Assembly (NCBI GenBank): GCA_937888805.1
Contig: CALBEY010000039.1
Coordinates: 1 to 64,000, forward strand
Direction of reading: 5' to 3'
Length of the DNA stretch: 64,000 bases
Origin: an uncultured Burkholderiaceae bacterium
Lineage (GTDB): Bacteria; Pseudomonadota; Gammaproteobacteria; Burkholderiales; Burkholderiaceae_B
Positions 55,352 to 64,000 of the stretch are shown here, in pieces. Both the position numbers and the translations under genes were made by a program. Below the pieces are notes generated by a model, which saw only the letters and a program-made list of their open reading frames with translations, was not told the origin of the DNA and did no database searches. How positions within the stretch are numbered: the stretch's first letter is position 1; each line of letters starts with the position of its first letter.

Positions 55352-57945
55352 ATTTAGCGCCGACCTTTAGCGATTTACGCCAAGTCTTAGCATCCAAGCG
55401 AGACGATGCGGTTAAAGCGTTTGGGTTGCAACCCGTTTCAGACAGACTTTTAAATGACCTGCGACGCGCTACTGATGATGCTTTGCGCGGTCTTCTTCGT
55501 ATTTATCCACTTCCCAAAGGGGCGACCTTAGCTGCTGTCGGTGGCTACGGTCGCGGTGAACTCTACCCTTATTCAGATGTTGATCTTTTGATCTTGCTTG
55601 CACAACCTGCAAGCGAAAAAGACCAAGCCATGCTCAGCGAGCTAGTGGCCGCGCTCTGGGACCTGGGCATAGAGCCAGGCTATAGCGTTCGTACGCTGGA
55701 GGAGTGTTTGATTGAGGCTGATGCAGACATTACCGTTCAGACCTCGCTCTTGGAAAGTCGATTTATCGCGGGTCGGCGCAAATTATTTAAGCAATTCAAC
55801 ACAGCGCTCATTTCGGCTTTGGACAAACAACTGTTCTTTAAAGCCAAGTTGACAGAAATGCGGCAACGCCATGCGCGCTACCAAGACACCCCCTATTCCC
55901 TTGAACCGAACTGCAAAGAATCGCCGGGGGGCTTGCGCGATCTGCAAGTGATTCGTTGGATGGCAAAAGCGGCAGGTTTTGGTAGCAACTGGACACAACT
56001 GTCGCGTGGCGGCTTGTTAACACCTGATGAGGCGCGAGACCTGAGAAGAGCTGAATTAGCGTTCAAGCGCCTGCGAATTGAGATGCACTTATTGGCGGGC
56101 CGACGTGAGGATCGGCTGGTGTTTGACATCCAACACAACTTAGCCCAAGCCTATAAAATCACGCCCGCACACAATCGCCGAGCCAGCGAGATATTGATGC
56201 AGCGCTATTACTGGGCAGCGCGCTTGGTGACGCAATTGAACACGGTTTTGGTCGAAAGCATTCAAGCGCAGTTGTTTCCAGCCCCTGGCGCGCGATTGTT
56301 GCCACTGGACGACGAGGGCTTTTTCTTTGACCGCCAATCACGTTTAGAAATCGAGGACGAGACAGTCTTTGATCGGCATCCACATCTTCTGCTAAAAGCC
56401 TTTTTGGTGATGCAACAGCATCCCGAATTGACGGGGATTTCTGCCAAAGCGTTGCGTGCCATCTGGCATGCACGCACAAGAATTGATGCGGCGTTTCGGC
56501 GTGATCCAACTAACAAAGCCTTGTTTCTGTCCATTTTGCAGCAGCCCCAAGGCATTGTTCACGCCTTGCGCCGGATGACGATGCTCAACGTCTTGCCGCG
56601 CTATTTGCCCGTTTTCCGTCGGGTGGTGGGTCAAATGCAGCACGATCTGTTCCATGTTTACACGGTGGATCAGCACACGCTGCAGGTCATTCGCAACTTG
56701 CGCCGCTTTACCATGCCTGAGCATGCTCAAGAATATCCGCTGGCGTCCGATTTAATTGCCAATTTTGACCAACATTGGTTGCTATATGTGGCAGCACTAT
56801 TTCACGACATTTCAAAAGGACGAGGCGGTGATCACTCCGAGCTCGGCGCCATTGAGGTCAAGCGATTTGCTCGCGAGCACGGCTTAAATCAAGAGGACAC
56901 GGCTCTGGTTGTTTTTTTGGTCAAAAGTCATTTACTGATGTCACAGGTTGCACAAAAACAAGACCTGTCGAACCCTGTTGTGATTCAGAACTTCACTCAG
57001 CAAGTGGGGTCAATGCGCCAATTGACCGCACTTTATTTGCTAACCGTCGCCGATATTAGAGGCACCAGTCCAAAGGTTTGGAATACCTGGAAAGGCAAAT
57101 TACTTGAAGATTTGTATCGGCTGACCCGAGCCGCTCTTGGTGGAGAAATGGCATCAGCCAAAACAGTGCTGCAGCAACGAATTGAAGAAGCCACACGGTT
57201 GACTCGGTTGACCGGTTTACTTGACGACCATCGCCAAGCCTTTTGGGAAAAATTAGATATCGCTTACTTTTTGCGTCACGATGCGCCCGATATTGCTTGG
57301 CATACACGTCATTTGCATTATCAAGTAAGCCCTGAAGACGTGGTCGTGAAAGCGCGACCTGTCGGTACTACCGAAAGCGTTCAAATCATGGTCTATACCC
57401 ATGATAAAAAGGATCTATTTTTTAAAATTTGTGCTTATTTGGGCATGAAAAATCTTGGTGTTTTGGACGCTCGAATCCACACCACACGGCACGGTTTTGC
57501 GCTGGATAGTTTTATCGTTTTTCCTGCGGTGGGGCAAAGTGATCTGCGCGCCCTGACAGCCCTGATTGAACACCAACTGCGAGAATTCCTTCAAACTGAC
57601 AACGATGGTTCTTTGCTCGATTTCAAATCGGGGCATCCCCGTGTGTCACGCTTATCACGCGCATTTCCAGTAGCCCCCATGGTGGAGATTCAGCCCGATG
57701 ACGGCAGCAAGCACTGGCGCTTGGCCATCGTCGCCTCTGATCGCCCTGGCTTACTGGCTGATGTGGCGCGCGTTTTCGTCGAGTTTAATGTCTCGGTGTT
57801 AACCGCCAAAGTAATGACGTTAGGCGAACGCATTGAAGACGTTTTTGTGATCAGCAGTGAAGATTTGAGTCAACCCCGTAAGCAACGTCAATTTGAGCGA
57901 GCAGTTTCAGACGCGTTAAACCAAGAGGTCGCCCATGCGGCATAG
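55348..57945 (+). CDS. glnD: Bifunctional uridylyltransferase/uridylyl-removing enzyme GlnD
   Basis: GlnD senses glutamine and adds or removes UMP on PII proteins, which then act on NtrB and GlnE. The 865-residue protein has the nucleotidyltransferase site GGYGRGELYPYSDVDLLIL (about 65-83), CKESPGGLRDLQ, the HD hydrolase site ALFHDISKGRGGDHSELG (about 490), and two C-terminal ACT domains (VQIMVYTHDKKDLFFKI and LAIVASDRPGLLADVARVF). It is coupled to map and overlapped by dsbB. It is the top sensor for the glnA-ntrBC module at 8013-12020. Confidence 0.96.
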   Translation: MNLAPTFSDLRQVLASKRDDAVKAFGLQPVSDRLLNDLRRATDDALRGLLRIYPLPKGATLAAVGGYGRGELYPYSDVDLLILLAQPASEKDQAMLSELVAALWDLGIEPGYSVRTLEECLIEADADITVQTSLLESRFIAGRRKLFKQFNTALISALDKQLFFKAKLTEMRQRHARYQDTPYSLEPNCKESPGGLRDLQVIRWMAKAAGFGSNWTQLSRGGLLTPDEARDLRRAELAFKRLRIEMHLLAGRREDRLVFDIQHNLAQAYKITPAHNRRASEILMQRYYWAARLVTQLNTVLVESIQAQLFPAPGARLLPLDDEGFFFDRQSRLEIEDETVFDRHPHLLLKAFLVMQQHPELTGISAKALRAIWHARTRIDAAFRRDPTNKALFLSILQQPQGIVHALRRMTMLNVLPRYLPVFRRVVGQMQHDLFHVYTVDQHTLQVIRNLRRFTMPEHAQEYPLASDLIANFDQHWLLYVAALFHDISKGRGGDHSELGAIEVKRFAREHGLNQEDTALVVFLVKSHLLMSQVAQKQDLSNPVVIQNFTQQVGSMRQLTALYLLTVADIRGTSPKVWNTWKGKLLEDLYRLTRAALGGEMASAKTVLQQRIEEATRLTRLTGLLDDHRQAFWEKLDIAYFLRHDAPDIAWHTRHLHYQVSPEDVVVKARPVGTTESVQIMVYTHDKKDLFFKICAYLGMKNLGVLDARIHTTRHGFALDSFIVFPAVGQSDLRALTALIEHQLREFLQTDNDGSLLDFKSGHPRVSRLSRAFPVAPMVEIQPDDGSKHWRLAIVASDRPGLLADVARVFVEFNVSVLTAKVMTLGERIEDVFVISSEDLSQPRKQRQFERAVSDALNQEVAHAA

Positions 57946-58453
57946 TAAAAACGGTTTTTTGCTGGTTCTTTTAACTGCTCTCGCTGCACTGGGTGCCGCC
58001 TTATTTAGTCAGCATGTTTTAGACATGGCGCCTTGTTCTTGGTGCATTTTGCAGCGTATTTTGTTTTTAGCGATTGCCGCATTCGCCCTGCTCGGCTTAC
58101 TGGGTTCGACGTTTCGCCCGTGGCGTTTATTGAACTGGGGCCTGATTGCGCTGACGGCAATGGCTGGCATTGCAGTGGCTTGGCATCAAATTACTGTGGC
58201 GGCGAAAGCATTCAGTTGTGATCAGACATTCGCTGATCGCGTGGTTAGCGGCAGTGGTTTAGAGTCTCTAGCCCCATGGCTTTTTGGTATTTATGCCACG
58301 TGTTTGGATGCCAGTGTTCGCGTCTTAGGTATTGAATACGCCGCATGGGGTCTCGCCCTGTTTGCCATCTACGCTGTTTACAGTCTCGCTATGCTTAAAA
58401 CCTCATGGCGTCCGAATGAGTCAGAGAAGTTCAAAGGCCGAGGCCGTCGGTAA
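57935..58453 (+). CDS. dsbB: Disulfide bond formation protein DsbB
   Basis: DsbB reoxidises periplasmic DsbA and passes electrons to quinone. The 172-residue inner-membrane protein has four hydrophobic segments, the first pair CSWC in the first periplasmic loop (APCSWCILQRILFL), and the second pair in FSCDQTF and YATCLDASV. It overlaps the glnD 3' end by eleven bases. It converges on purF across a 168-base gap with no feature I can support. Confidence 0.94.
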   Translation: MRHSKNGFLLVLLTALAALGAALFSQHVLDMAPCSWCILQRILFLAIAAFALLGLLGSTFRPWRLLNWGLIALTAMAGIAVAWHQITVAAKAFSCDQTFADRVVSGSGLESLAPWLFGIYATCLDASVRVLGIEYAAWGLALFAIYAVYSLAMLKTSWRPNESEKFKGRGRR

Positions 58454-58621
58454 GGGTTTGCCTAAAATCCAAAAAGACACGATTCATGTTGGTACGATGC
58501 AGCCCTTCAAAAATTCTGTCAGCGCATGAAGACTTTCGGAGTTGAAAATTGATTCAGTGTTTCACTCATGGGATCCATGTTTTGCACTGCCGTGACGACG
58601 TTTTCAATTAAGAATTGGCAC

Positions 58622-60133
58622 TCAGTTATCGTTAGCAGCAAAGCCCAAATTGAATTGCAAACCGGTGCCACGCTCAGGACCATCACGCGGAATGGCAATT
58701 CGGGCCAAGTATTCGGGAGTGATGTCGCCAGTCACATATTCGCCGGTGAAGCACGACGTATCAAAATTTGTTAGCGCCGGATTTAAATCTGAAATGGATT
58801 TTTTCATGTCTTCAATGTCTTGATAAATCAGTGCATCGGCCCCAATAATCCGCGCAATTTCTTCATCATCACGCCCAGTGGCGATCAGCTCAGCTTGCGT
58901 TGGCATGTCGATACCATAGACATTTTGGTAGCGCACCGGTGGTGCTGCTGATGCCATGTAAACCTTATTGGCACCAGCGGCACGAGCCATTTCAACAATT
59001 TCGCGGCTTGTTGTTCCACGAACAATCGAATCATCGACCAGTAAGACGTTTTTACCTTTGAATTCCAGCCCAATCGTATTTAACTTTTGGCGTACAGACT
59101 TTTTGCGAATCGCCTGGCCGGGCATGATGAAAGTTCGCCCCACATAGCGATTTTTGATCAATCCCTCCCTGTACTCTATATTCAGTCTCGAGGCCAATTG
59201 CATCGCAGCAGGTCTTGACGAGTCAGGAACTGGCATCACCACGTCGATATCCCCTAGCGGAATAGATCGAGCCAATTTGTCGCCAAGGTATTCTCCCATG
59301 CGTAGCCGGGCGCCGTAGACTGAAACACCACTTAAGACAGAGTCTGGCCGAGCAAAATAGACATATTCAAAGATACAGGGTGCAAATGGCACGTTAGGGC
59401 CACACAGTTGGCTTGAGAGCTTGCCGTCTAGTGAAATGAAAATGGCTTCGCCTGGTTCGACATCTCGTACAAACTCAAATCCAGAGCCTTCAAGTGCCAC
59501 CGATTCAGAAGCTACCATCCATTCGGTGCCTTCGGGGGATTCGAAACGACCCAAGCACAGTGGCCGAATGCCGTGAGGGTCACGAAAGGCCAGTAGGCCG
59601 TAGCCGGAGATTTGCGCCACGACAGCATAAGCGCCCTTGACACGGCCATGTAATGCCGTCACGGCCCGGAAAATTGCCCCCTCATCCAAGCTCACGCCAT
59701 TGGCTGCTCGTTGCAACTCGTGAGCCAAGACATTAAGCAAAACCTCTGAGTCAGAGTTTGTGTTGATGTGCCGCTGGTCAACGCGAAACAATGATTCACG
59801 AAGCTCCAGCCAGTTGGTGAGGTTGCCATTGTGCGCAAAAGTTAATCCAAATGGCGCATTAACGTAAAAAGGTTGCGCCTCTTCTGCGCTGTCACTTGAG
59901 CCAGCCGTTGGATAACGAACCTGACCAATGCCGCTAAATCCAGGTAAAGAACGCATGCTTCGGGTACGAAAAACGTCTCGTACCAAGCCGTGTCCTTTGA
60001 ACATATTGAAGTGATTGCCATCAGAGGTGGCGATGCCAGCAGCATCTTGTCCCCTGTGCTGCAGCAGTAACAAACTGTCGTAAATCAATTGATTGACCAG
60101 TCCACGCCCTACAACACCAACAATGCCACACAT
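58622..60133 (-). CDS. purF: Amidophosphoribosyltransferase
   Basis: PurF carries out the first step of purine synthesis, making phosphoribosylamine from PRPP and glutamine. The 503-residue protein starts MCGIVGVVGRG with the nucleophile Cys2, has the glutaminase segments LLLQHRGQDAAGIAT and FAHNGNLTNW, and the PRPP site VLLVDDSIVRGTTSREIV. It lies 68 bases after cvpA in the folC-SPOR-cvpA-purF cluster. Confidence 0.97.
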   Translation of the reverse strand: MCGIVGVVGRGLVNQLIYDSLLLLQHRGQDAAGIATSDGNHFNMFKGHGLVRDVFRTRSMRSLPGFSGIGQVRYPTAGSSDSAEEAQPFYVNAPFGLTFAHNGNLTNWLELRESLFRVDQRHINTNSDSEVLLNVLAHELQRAANGVSLDEGAIFRAVTALHGRVKGAYAVVAQISGYGLLAFRDPHGIRPLCLGRFESPEGTEWMVASESVALEGSGFEFVRDVEPGEAIFISLDGKLSSQLCGPNVPFAPCIFEYVYFARPDSVLSGVSVYGARLRMGEYLGDKLARSIPLGDIDVVMPVPDSSRPAAMQLASRLNIEYREGLIKNRYVGRTFIMPGQAIRKKSVRQKLNTIGLEFKGKNVLLVDDSIVRGTTSREIVEMARAAGANKVYMASAAPPVRYQNVYGIDMPTQAELIATGRDDEEIARIIGADALIYQDIEDMKKSISDLNPALTNFDTSCFTGEYVTGDITPEYLARIAIPRDGPERGTGLQFNLGFAANDN

Positions 60134-60201
60134 AATGAATCCCGAGTATTGGACTTAAAGTCCGGGTAAGTTTTGATAAAACGATTAACAGACTTTGTTA
60201 A

Positions 60202-60693
60202 TTAGTACGGTAACCATTGGTCAATGGGTTCAGGCATGCGTTGCTTGAGTTGCTGAATCACACCCACCATTTGCTCAGAAAACATGGCGTTCTTCCACCA
60301 TGGTTCTTGGATCAAAGGTGTGTAACCGGCAATCGTCACCAACACGAGCAAAAGAAGGATGCCCCTTAACAGTCCGAAGAGCCCACCCAAACCACGATCA
60401 GCGGGAGACAACCCTGTGCTTTTGATCATTGCCGCCAGTGCCATGTTCAGTAACCCAACCGCTAAAAGCGTTGCAATAAAGAGCGAAGCGTAAGCAATGC
60501 CGAGCTTTAAATAGTCATGCTTGACCCAACTCAGCATACCAATTGATGAGACATCAGGGCCCCACCAGATGGCTGCTAAAAAGGCCAAACCAAATGCCAC
60601 TAACGACATTAATTCTTTGATCAAACCGCGCCAAACACCGAGCAGCATCGAAGTGCCTATGATGCCGAGCAAAATGAAGTCAAAAGCAGTCAC
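60202..60693 (-). CDS. cvpA: CvpA family membrane protein
   Basis: The 163-residue protein has four hydrophobic segments and the CvpA pattern FDFILLGIIGTSMLLGVWRG at its start, then SLVAFGLAFLAAIWWG and DRGLGGLFGLLRGILLLLVL. CvpA is needed for colicin V export in E. coli and affects envelope integrity, but its activity is not defined. It usually sits just before purF, as here. It overlaps the SPOR gene by four bases. Confidence 0.93.
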   Translation of the reverse strand: MTAFDFILLGIIGTSMLLGVWRGLIKELMSLVAFGLAFLAAIWWGPDVSSIGMLSWVKHDYLKLGIAYASLFIATLLAVGLLNMALAAMIKSTGLSPADRGLGGLFGLLRGILLLLVLVTIAGYTPLIQEPWWKNAMFSEQMVGVIQQLKQRMPEPIDQWLPY

Positions 60694-61448
60694 TGCGTTG
60701 CGATAAAGCCGTTGTTGTAACCCAGCGTGCGCAGACGCGTCTGCGCGGCCTGAGCAGCACCTCTGGACACAAAAGGTCCCACGCGCAGCCGGAACACGTT
60801 TTTACCCTCGATGGATCCCTGTTCAACAAAAGCGTTCGAGACGCCCTCGCCCCTGAGCTTATCGCGTCGTGTTTGAGCGTCATCCTGCGTACTGTATGAG
60901 GCGATTTGAACAACAAATTGACCGGCAGCGGCAGGCGCTGGCGTGGTAGGCGATTGACCCGCTAATAAAGCTAAAGCACGGCTACCATCGTCAGTTCGTT
61001 TGGGCTCAGGCGTGGCTGGCGCAGTAACAACTGGCGTTTCTCGTGTCACGGGCGCTGTGGGTGCTGGCGTGGTCGCGGCCGCCGGTTTTTCGACAACGGC
61101 AGGGGTCACCGGTGTGGCTGGCGTTATCGCTACTGACTCGGTCGCTAAGACGGGGCTGTCAGTGAGGGTGTTGACCGGCGTTTCAATGGCCGTGGTTGTC
61201 AGGGGTTCAAGAGGCTGATTTTTGCTGGGAATGGTAATGTTAATACCAGCGGGTATGGGTTCAGGCTCGCCGTCTAACAACACCGGCAAAACAATCACAA
61301 CAGCCAGAACCAAAGCCACAGCACCAGTCAAGCGTCGCCTGGCCTTAACTCTCAACGAGGCCGCTTGGGCCTCGCTAGAAACGGAGGGCCTTGGCCTTGC
61401 GGCATGTCGGCGCGTTGATCCCGCTTCTTTTTTAGAAAACAAACCCAT
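60690..61448 (-). CDS. SPOR domain protein (DedD/FtsN-like)
   Basis: The 252-residue protein has a short basic cytoplasmic start, one membrane segment (about 39-60, LTGAVALVLAVVIVLPVLL), a long Ala/Pro/Thr-rich periplasmic linker with repeated valine and threonine (about 70-165), and a C-terminal SPOR domain (QFVVQIASYSTQDDAQTRRD, FRLRVGPFVSRGAAQ) that binds denuded septal peptidoglycan. The position between folC and cvpA is that of dedD. It is probably a cell-division factor. Confidence 0.9.
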   Translation of the reverse strand: MGLFSKKEAGSTRRHAARPRPSVSSEAQAASLRVKARRRLTGAVALVLAVVIVLPVLLDGEPEPIPAGINITIPSKNQPLEPLTTTAIETPVNTLTDSPVLATESVAITPATPVTPAVVEKPAAATTPAPTAPVTRETPVVTAPATPEPKRTDDGSRALALLAGQSPTTPAPAAAGQFVVQIASYSTQDDAQTRRDKLRGEGVSNAFVEQGSIEGKNVFRLRVGPFVSRGAAQAAQTRLRTLGYNNGFIATQ

Positions 61449-61477
61449 GACCTGACCTTATGGATACGAGGGATTAG

Positions 61478-62821
61478 TCAACCTTTCGACAGGCGAGTGG
61501 TTTTGGGTAAAACCCCAGCAACAGTTAAGAACGATCCAAACACCACGATTCTATCATCCGGTTGCGCAAGCTGACAGGCCGCTTCGAATGCTGATTGGGG
61601 GTCATCAAAGGATTCAGCCGTGGGTGCTGGATCAATCTCTACCTTGCTATTGGCCAGCACTGACTCGACACGAGCCTTCAAATCTACCCCAGAAATGGCG
61701 CGTGCTGTCGGGAGGGAGCTGCAAAACCAGCGATCAAAGCGAGGGGCCAGGTGTTTAATAACCTCATCAACGTCCTTGTCACCCATCATCCCGAAAACAG
61801 CATAGGTATAGGGATGAAAACCCATGTTGCCAAGATTTTTTTCCAAAACAGCAGCCGCATGTGGGTTGTGCGCCACGTCCAATATCACCATGGGTTGCCC
61901 CGGCAAAATTTGGAATCGCCCTGGTAAGGCAGCTTGCAAAAGCCCGATCCGAACGGCTTGCTGAGTCACCGGCAGCAAGTGACGCGTGCTTTCAATGGCA
62001 GCCAGTGCACCCGCAGCATTGAGCAACTGATTCGCGCCCCTTAAGGCGGGATAAGCCAGTGCATTACGCCGACCTTGGCGCCCGGCAAAAGCCCACTGTT
62101 GGCGATCGCCCGAGTAATTGAAATCTCGGCCAAACAGCCACAAATCGGCGCCGATGGCTGCCGCATGTTCAACGACAGTTGCCGGTGGCGTGGGATCAGC
62201 ACAAATGGCTGGCTTTTCCTGACGAAACACGTGGGCCTTTTCCCAGCCAATTTTTTCACGGGTATTGCCCAACCAGTCGGTGTGATCGAGATCGACACTG
62301 GTCAGAATGGCGCAATCGGCGTCAATAATGTTGACCGCATCTAAACGTCCACCAAGCCCTATCTCCAAAACCCAGGCGTCTAACTTTTCTTTTGCAAACA
62401 AAGAAAGAATAGCCAAGGTGCTGAATTCAAAGTAAGTCAGTGAAATGTCGCCCCTGGCTTGCTCGACGATTTCAAAAGCCGAGACCAACTGCGCATCACT
62501 GGCTTGCTCCCCATTGATGCGGGCACGCTCGTTAAAGTCGATCAAATGCGGCGAGGTGTACATGCCCACCCGATAGCCTGACGCTGACAAAATGGCTTCG
62601 AGCATGGCACAGGTTGAACCTTTGCCGTTGGTCCCTGCCACCACATATTTGATCGCACTTGATTGAAGAGCCAGACGGTCTGCCACCGCTTGCACGCGTT
62701 CTAGCCCAAGTTCAATGGTTTTGGGGTGCAGTTGTTCTAAAAACGCAAGCCAAGCGCCCAGCGAAGCGTCCTTTGAAGGGGCGCTTGGCGCAACCGATGA
62801 CAACGGGATTTGATCAGACAT
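61478..62821 (-). CDS. folC: Bifunctional folylpolyglutamate/dihydrofolate synthase
   Basis: FolC adds glutamate to dihydropteroate and to reduced folates. The 447-residue Mur-ligase-like protein has the ATP loop VVAGTNGKGSTCAML, the folate-site YTSPHLIDFNERARI, the GLGGRLDAVNII segment, and the C-terminal VLDVAHNPHAAAVL and FGMMGDKDV. It is the first gene of the folC-SPOR-cvpA-purF cluster. accD, its common upstream neighbour, is absent here: the EamA gene lies divergently. Confidence 0.95.
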   Translation of the reverse strand: MSDQIPLSSVAPSAPSKDASLGAWLAFLEQLHPKTIELGLERVQAVADRLALQSSAIKYVVAGTNGKGSTCAMLEAILSASGYRVGMYTSPHLIDFNERARINGEQASDAQLVSAFEIVEQARGDISLTYFEFSTLAILSLFAKEKLDAWVLEIGLGGRLDAVNIIDADCAILTSVDLDHTDWLGNTREKIGWEKAHVFRQEKPAICADPTPPATVVEHAAAIGADLWLFGRDFNYSGDRQQWAFAGRQGRRNALAYPALRGANQLLNAAGALAAIESTRHLLPVTQQAVRIGLLQAALPGRFQILPGQPMVILDVAHNPHAAAVLEKNLGNMGFHPYTYAVFGMMGDKDVDEVIKHLAPRFDRWFCSSLPTARAISGVDLKARVESVLANSKVEIDPAPTAESFDDPQSAFEAACQLAQPDDRIVVFGSFLTVAGVLPKTTRLSKG

Positions 62822-62991
62822 AGAAAGGGGATTGTTTTCGTCATTAATCGTTAAAAATAACAGTGTAGCGGTTGAACACCAGGATTGTGGCTTATCCCGC
62901 CGTGTGTGACAATGAATTGAATATTAAGGATTCCATGGTTCGGTCTGAATAACTTTTCGCTGCTCTGACGCCCCTTCTTTGGCTTAACCAC

Positions 62992-63921
62992 ATGAACAAC
63001 ACACGACAACCGCTAGATGCTCAGGCCATCTCGTTGATGCTGTTGTTATGCGTTCTTTGGGGTGGCCAGCAATCGGTCATCAAGTATGTGGCCGATGACA
63101 TGTCGCCTATTTTGCAAATCTCTTTACGATCTGCCATTGGCATGGTTTTGATCGCAGCATTCATGCGTTATCAAATGATTTCTTTTGCATTACACAAAGG
63201 GCCTTGGCCAGCGGGTTTATTGGCAGGGATGTTATTTGCCGTCGAGTTTTTATTTATTGGTGAAGGCCTGCGTTACACCACCGCCTCTCACATGGCCGTT
63301 TTTCTTTACACAGCCCCCATTTTCACCGCCTTGGGATTGCACTGGCTTGTACCTGAAGAACGATTGTCGCACCTGCAGTGGTGGGGTATTGTGGCCTGTT
63401 TCGTTGGCATTGCCATGGCATTTCTCGGTGGCATCACACAACCCTCATTTAGCGCCGATATCCTGTATGGCGACTTTTTGGGCCTGATTGCGGGTCTGCT
63501 TTGGGGTTTAACCACAGTGGTCTTGCGCTACACCGGTCTTAACCGAATACCCGCGGCCCAAACCACCCTTTACCAGCTGGCCATGGCGTTTTTAGTATTA
63601 CTGATCGCCAGTGCCTTGACGGATCAACTGGCTGTCAATTGGACACCTGCGGTTATTTTGGCGGTTGGTGCTCAGGCCATTGTGATTTCTTTTTTCACCT
63701 TGCTGGTTTGGTTTTGGTTGCTAACCCACTACTACGCGTCCCGTCTGGCTTCGTTTACATTTTTGAGTCCTATCTTTGGTGTGGCCTTCGGCGTCTGGTT
63801 TCTCGATGATCCGCTTGATTTCAGTTTTGTGGCTGGCTCGGTCCTTGTCATTGCCGGTATCGCCGTGGTTAATTGGCGACCGTCTAGACTGACAACACCA
63901 GCACCTAAAAAAGGCCTCTGA
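62992..63921 (+). CDS. EamA/DMT family transporter
   Basis: The 309-residue protein has ten hydrophobic segments in two EamA repeats; the first contains LLCVLWGGQQSVIKYV and the second GLLWGLTTVVLRYTGL, with the conserved LSPIFGVAFGVWFLDDPL near the end. Such inner-membrane carriers export amino acids or other metabolites. The substrate cannot be told. It diverges from folC across 170 bases. The next gene starts 4 bases later and may be cotranscribed. Confidence 0.9.
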   Translation: MNNTRQPLDAQAISLMLLLCVLWGGQQSVIKYVADDMSPILQISLRSAIGMVLIAAFMRYQMISFALHKGPWPAGLLAGMLFAVEFLFIGEGLRYTTASHMAVFLYTAPIFTALGLHWLVPEERLSHLQWWGIVACFVGIAMAFLGGITQPSFSADILYGDFLGLIAGLLWGLTTVVLRYTGLNRIPAAQTTLYQLAMAFLVLLIASALTDQLAVNWTPAVILAVGAQAIVISFFTLLVWFWLLTHYYASRLASFTFLSPIFGVAFGVWFLDDPLDFSFVAGSVLVIAGIAVVNWRPSRLTTPAPKKGL

Positions 63922-63925
63922 GCAA

Positions 63926-64000
63926 ATGTGTTTGGCAATCCTTGCTATTGATGTCTTGCCGGATTGGCCTTTAATTGTGGTGGCCAACCGAGATGAGTAC
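63926..64000 (+). CDS. NRDE/TANGO2 family protein, 5' end only
   Basis: The last 75 bases encode 25 residues from ATG 63926: an MCLAIL start and, further on, VVANRDEY. The NRDE motif directly after a Cys2 start is the signature of the TANGO2/NRDE family, which has an Ntn-hydrolase-like fold and an unclear role linked to heme or acyl-CoA handling in eukaryotes. The rest lies outside the window. Confidence 0.85.
   Translation, partial: MCLAILAIDVLPDWPLIVVANRDEY

Noticed and set aside
1-64000. Defence islands, toxin-antitoxin modules, prophage, transposons, CRISPR or tRNA genes
   Set aside because: I scanned the products and gaps and found none; ratA carries a toxin-like name in some databases but here has its conserved housekeeping context with smpB and rnfH.

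Overview
The window reads as one uninterrupted piece of a betaproteobacterial chromosome, most likely order Burkholderiales and close to Alcaligenaceae. The support is gene content and order (yicC/rph, rdgB-hemW, glnA-ntrB-ntrC, recG-oxyR, tatD-holB-tmk-mltG, the rpsB to lpxB block, folC-SPOR-cvpA-purF). This placement is an inference from gene order, not a database result. Coding density is high. I saw no tRNA, rRNA, CRISPR array, insertion sequence, integrase or phage gene.

Layout: 1-1790 yicC (cut at the left edge) diverging from rph. 1801-5899 a catabolic-looking operon (RidA-like, MmgE/PrpD, acyl-CoA dehydrogenase) with a divergent LysR gene, lying between rph and rdgB. 5924-7806 rdgB-hemW. 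7807-12116 the nitrogen block glnA-ntrB-ntrC with a sigma-54 promoter, two NtrC-type sites and a downstream terminator. 12361-18203 ridA, recG, oxyR, dps, ubiA, proC. 18363-20809 an operon of tartrate/malate-type dehydrogenase, HpaI-type aldolase and membrane-anchored cytochrome c. 20928-26446 a metallo-beta-lactamase ribonuclease, a small monooxygenase, a frameshifted peroxiredoxin, photolyase, glutathione peroxidase and a nu-class-like GST. 26418-27913 two exported proteins (DUF3298-like and ankyrin). 27978-31504 tatD-holB-tmk-mltG. 31734-38646 ygfZ, an enoyl-CoA hydratase/isomerase family gene, rnfH, ratA, smpB, ppsA and its regulator ppsR. 38640-54228 sixteen genes on the minus strand from rpsB to an SpoU-type methyltransferase, covering translation, undecaprenyl and isoprenoid synthesis, outer-membrane assembly and lipid A. 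54542-58453 map-glnD-dsbB. 58622-62821 folC-SPOR-cvpA-purF. 62992-64000 an EamA transporter and the first codons of an NRDE/TANGO2 family gene.

Functional links: glnD (uridylyltransferase) and glnA/ntrBC are parts of one nitrogen-sensing circuit although about 45 kb apart here. oxyR, dps, the peroxiredoxin, glutathione peroxidase and GST give the first half an oxidative-stress theme. ppsA and ppsR form an enzyme/regulator pair. The rpsB-lpxB block joins the S2/Ts operon to envelope biogenesis.

I found no convincing previously undescribed multi-gene system. The best leads are the E. coli-like enhancer geometry upstream of glnA, the frameshift in the peroxiredoxin gene with a hairpin directly behind it, the catabolic operon between rph and rdgB, the hairpin separating a Shine-Dalgarno from the ntrB start, a palindrome upstream of the dehydrogenase-aldolase-cytochrome operon, and competing hairpins after ntrC.
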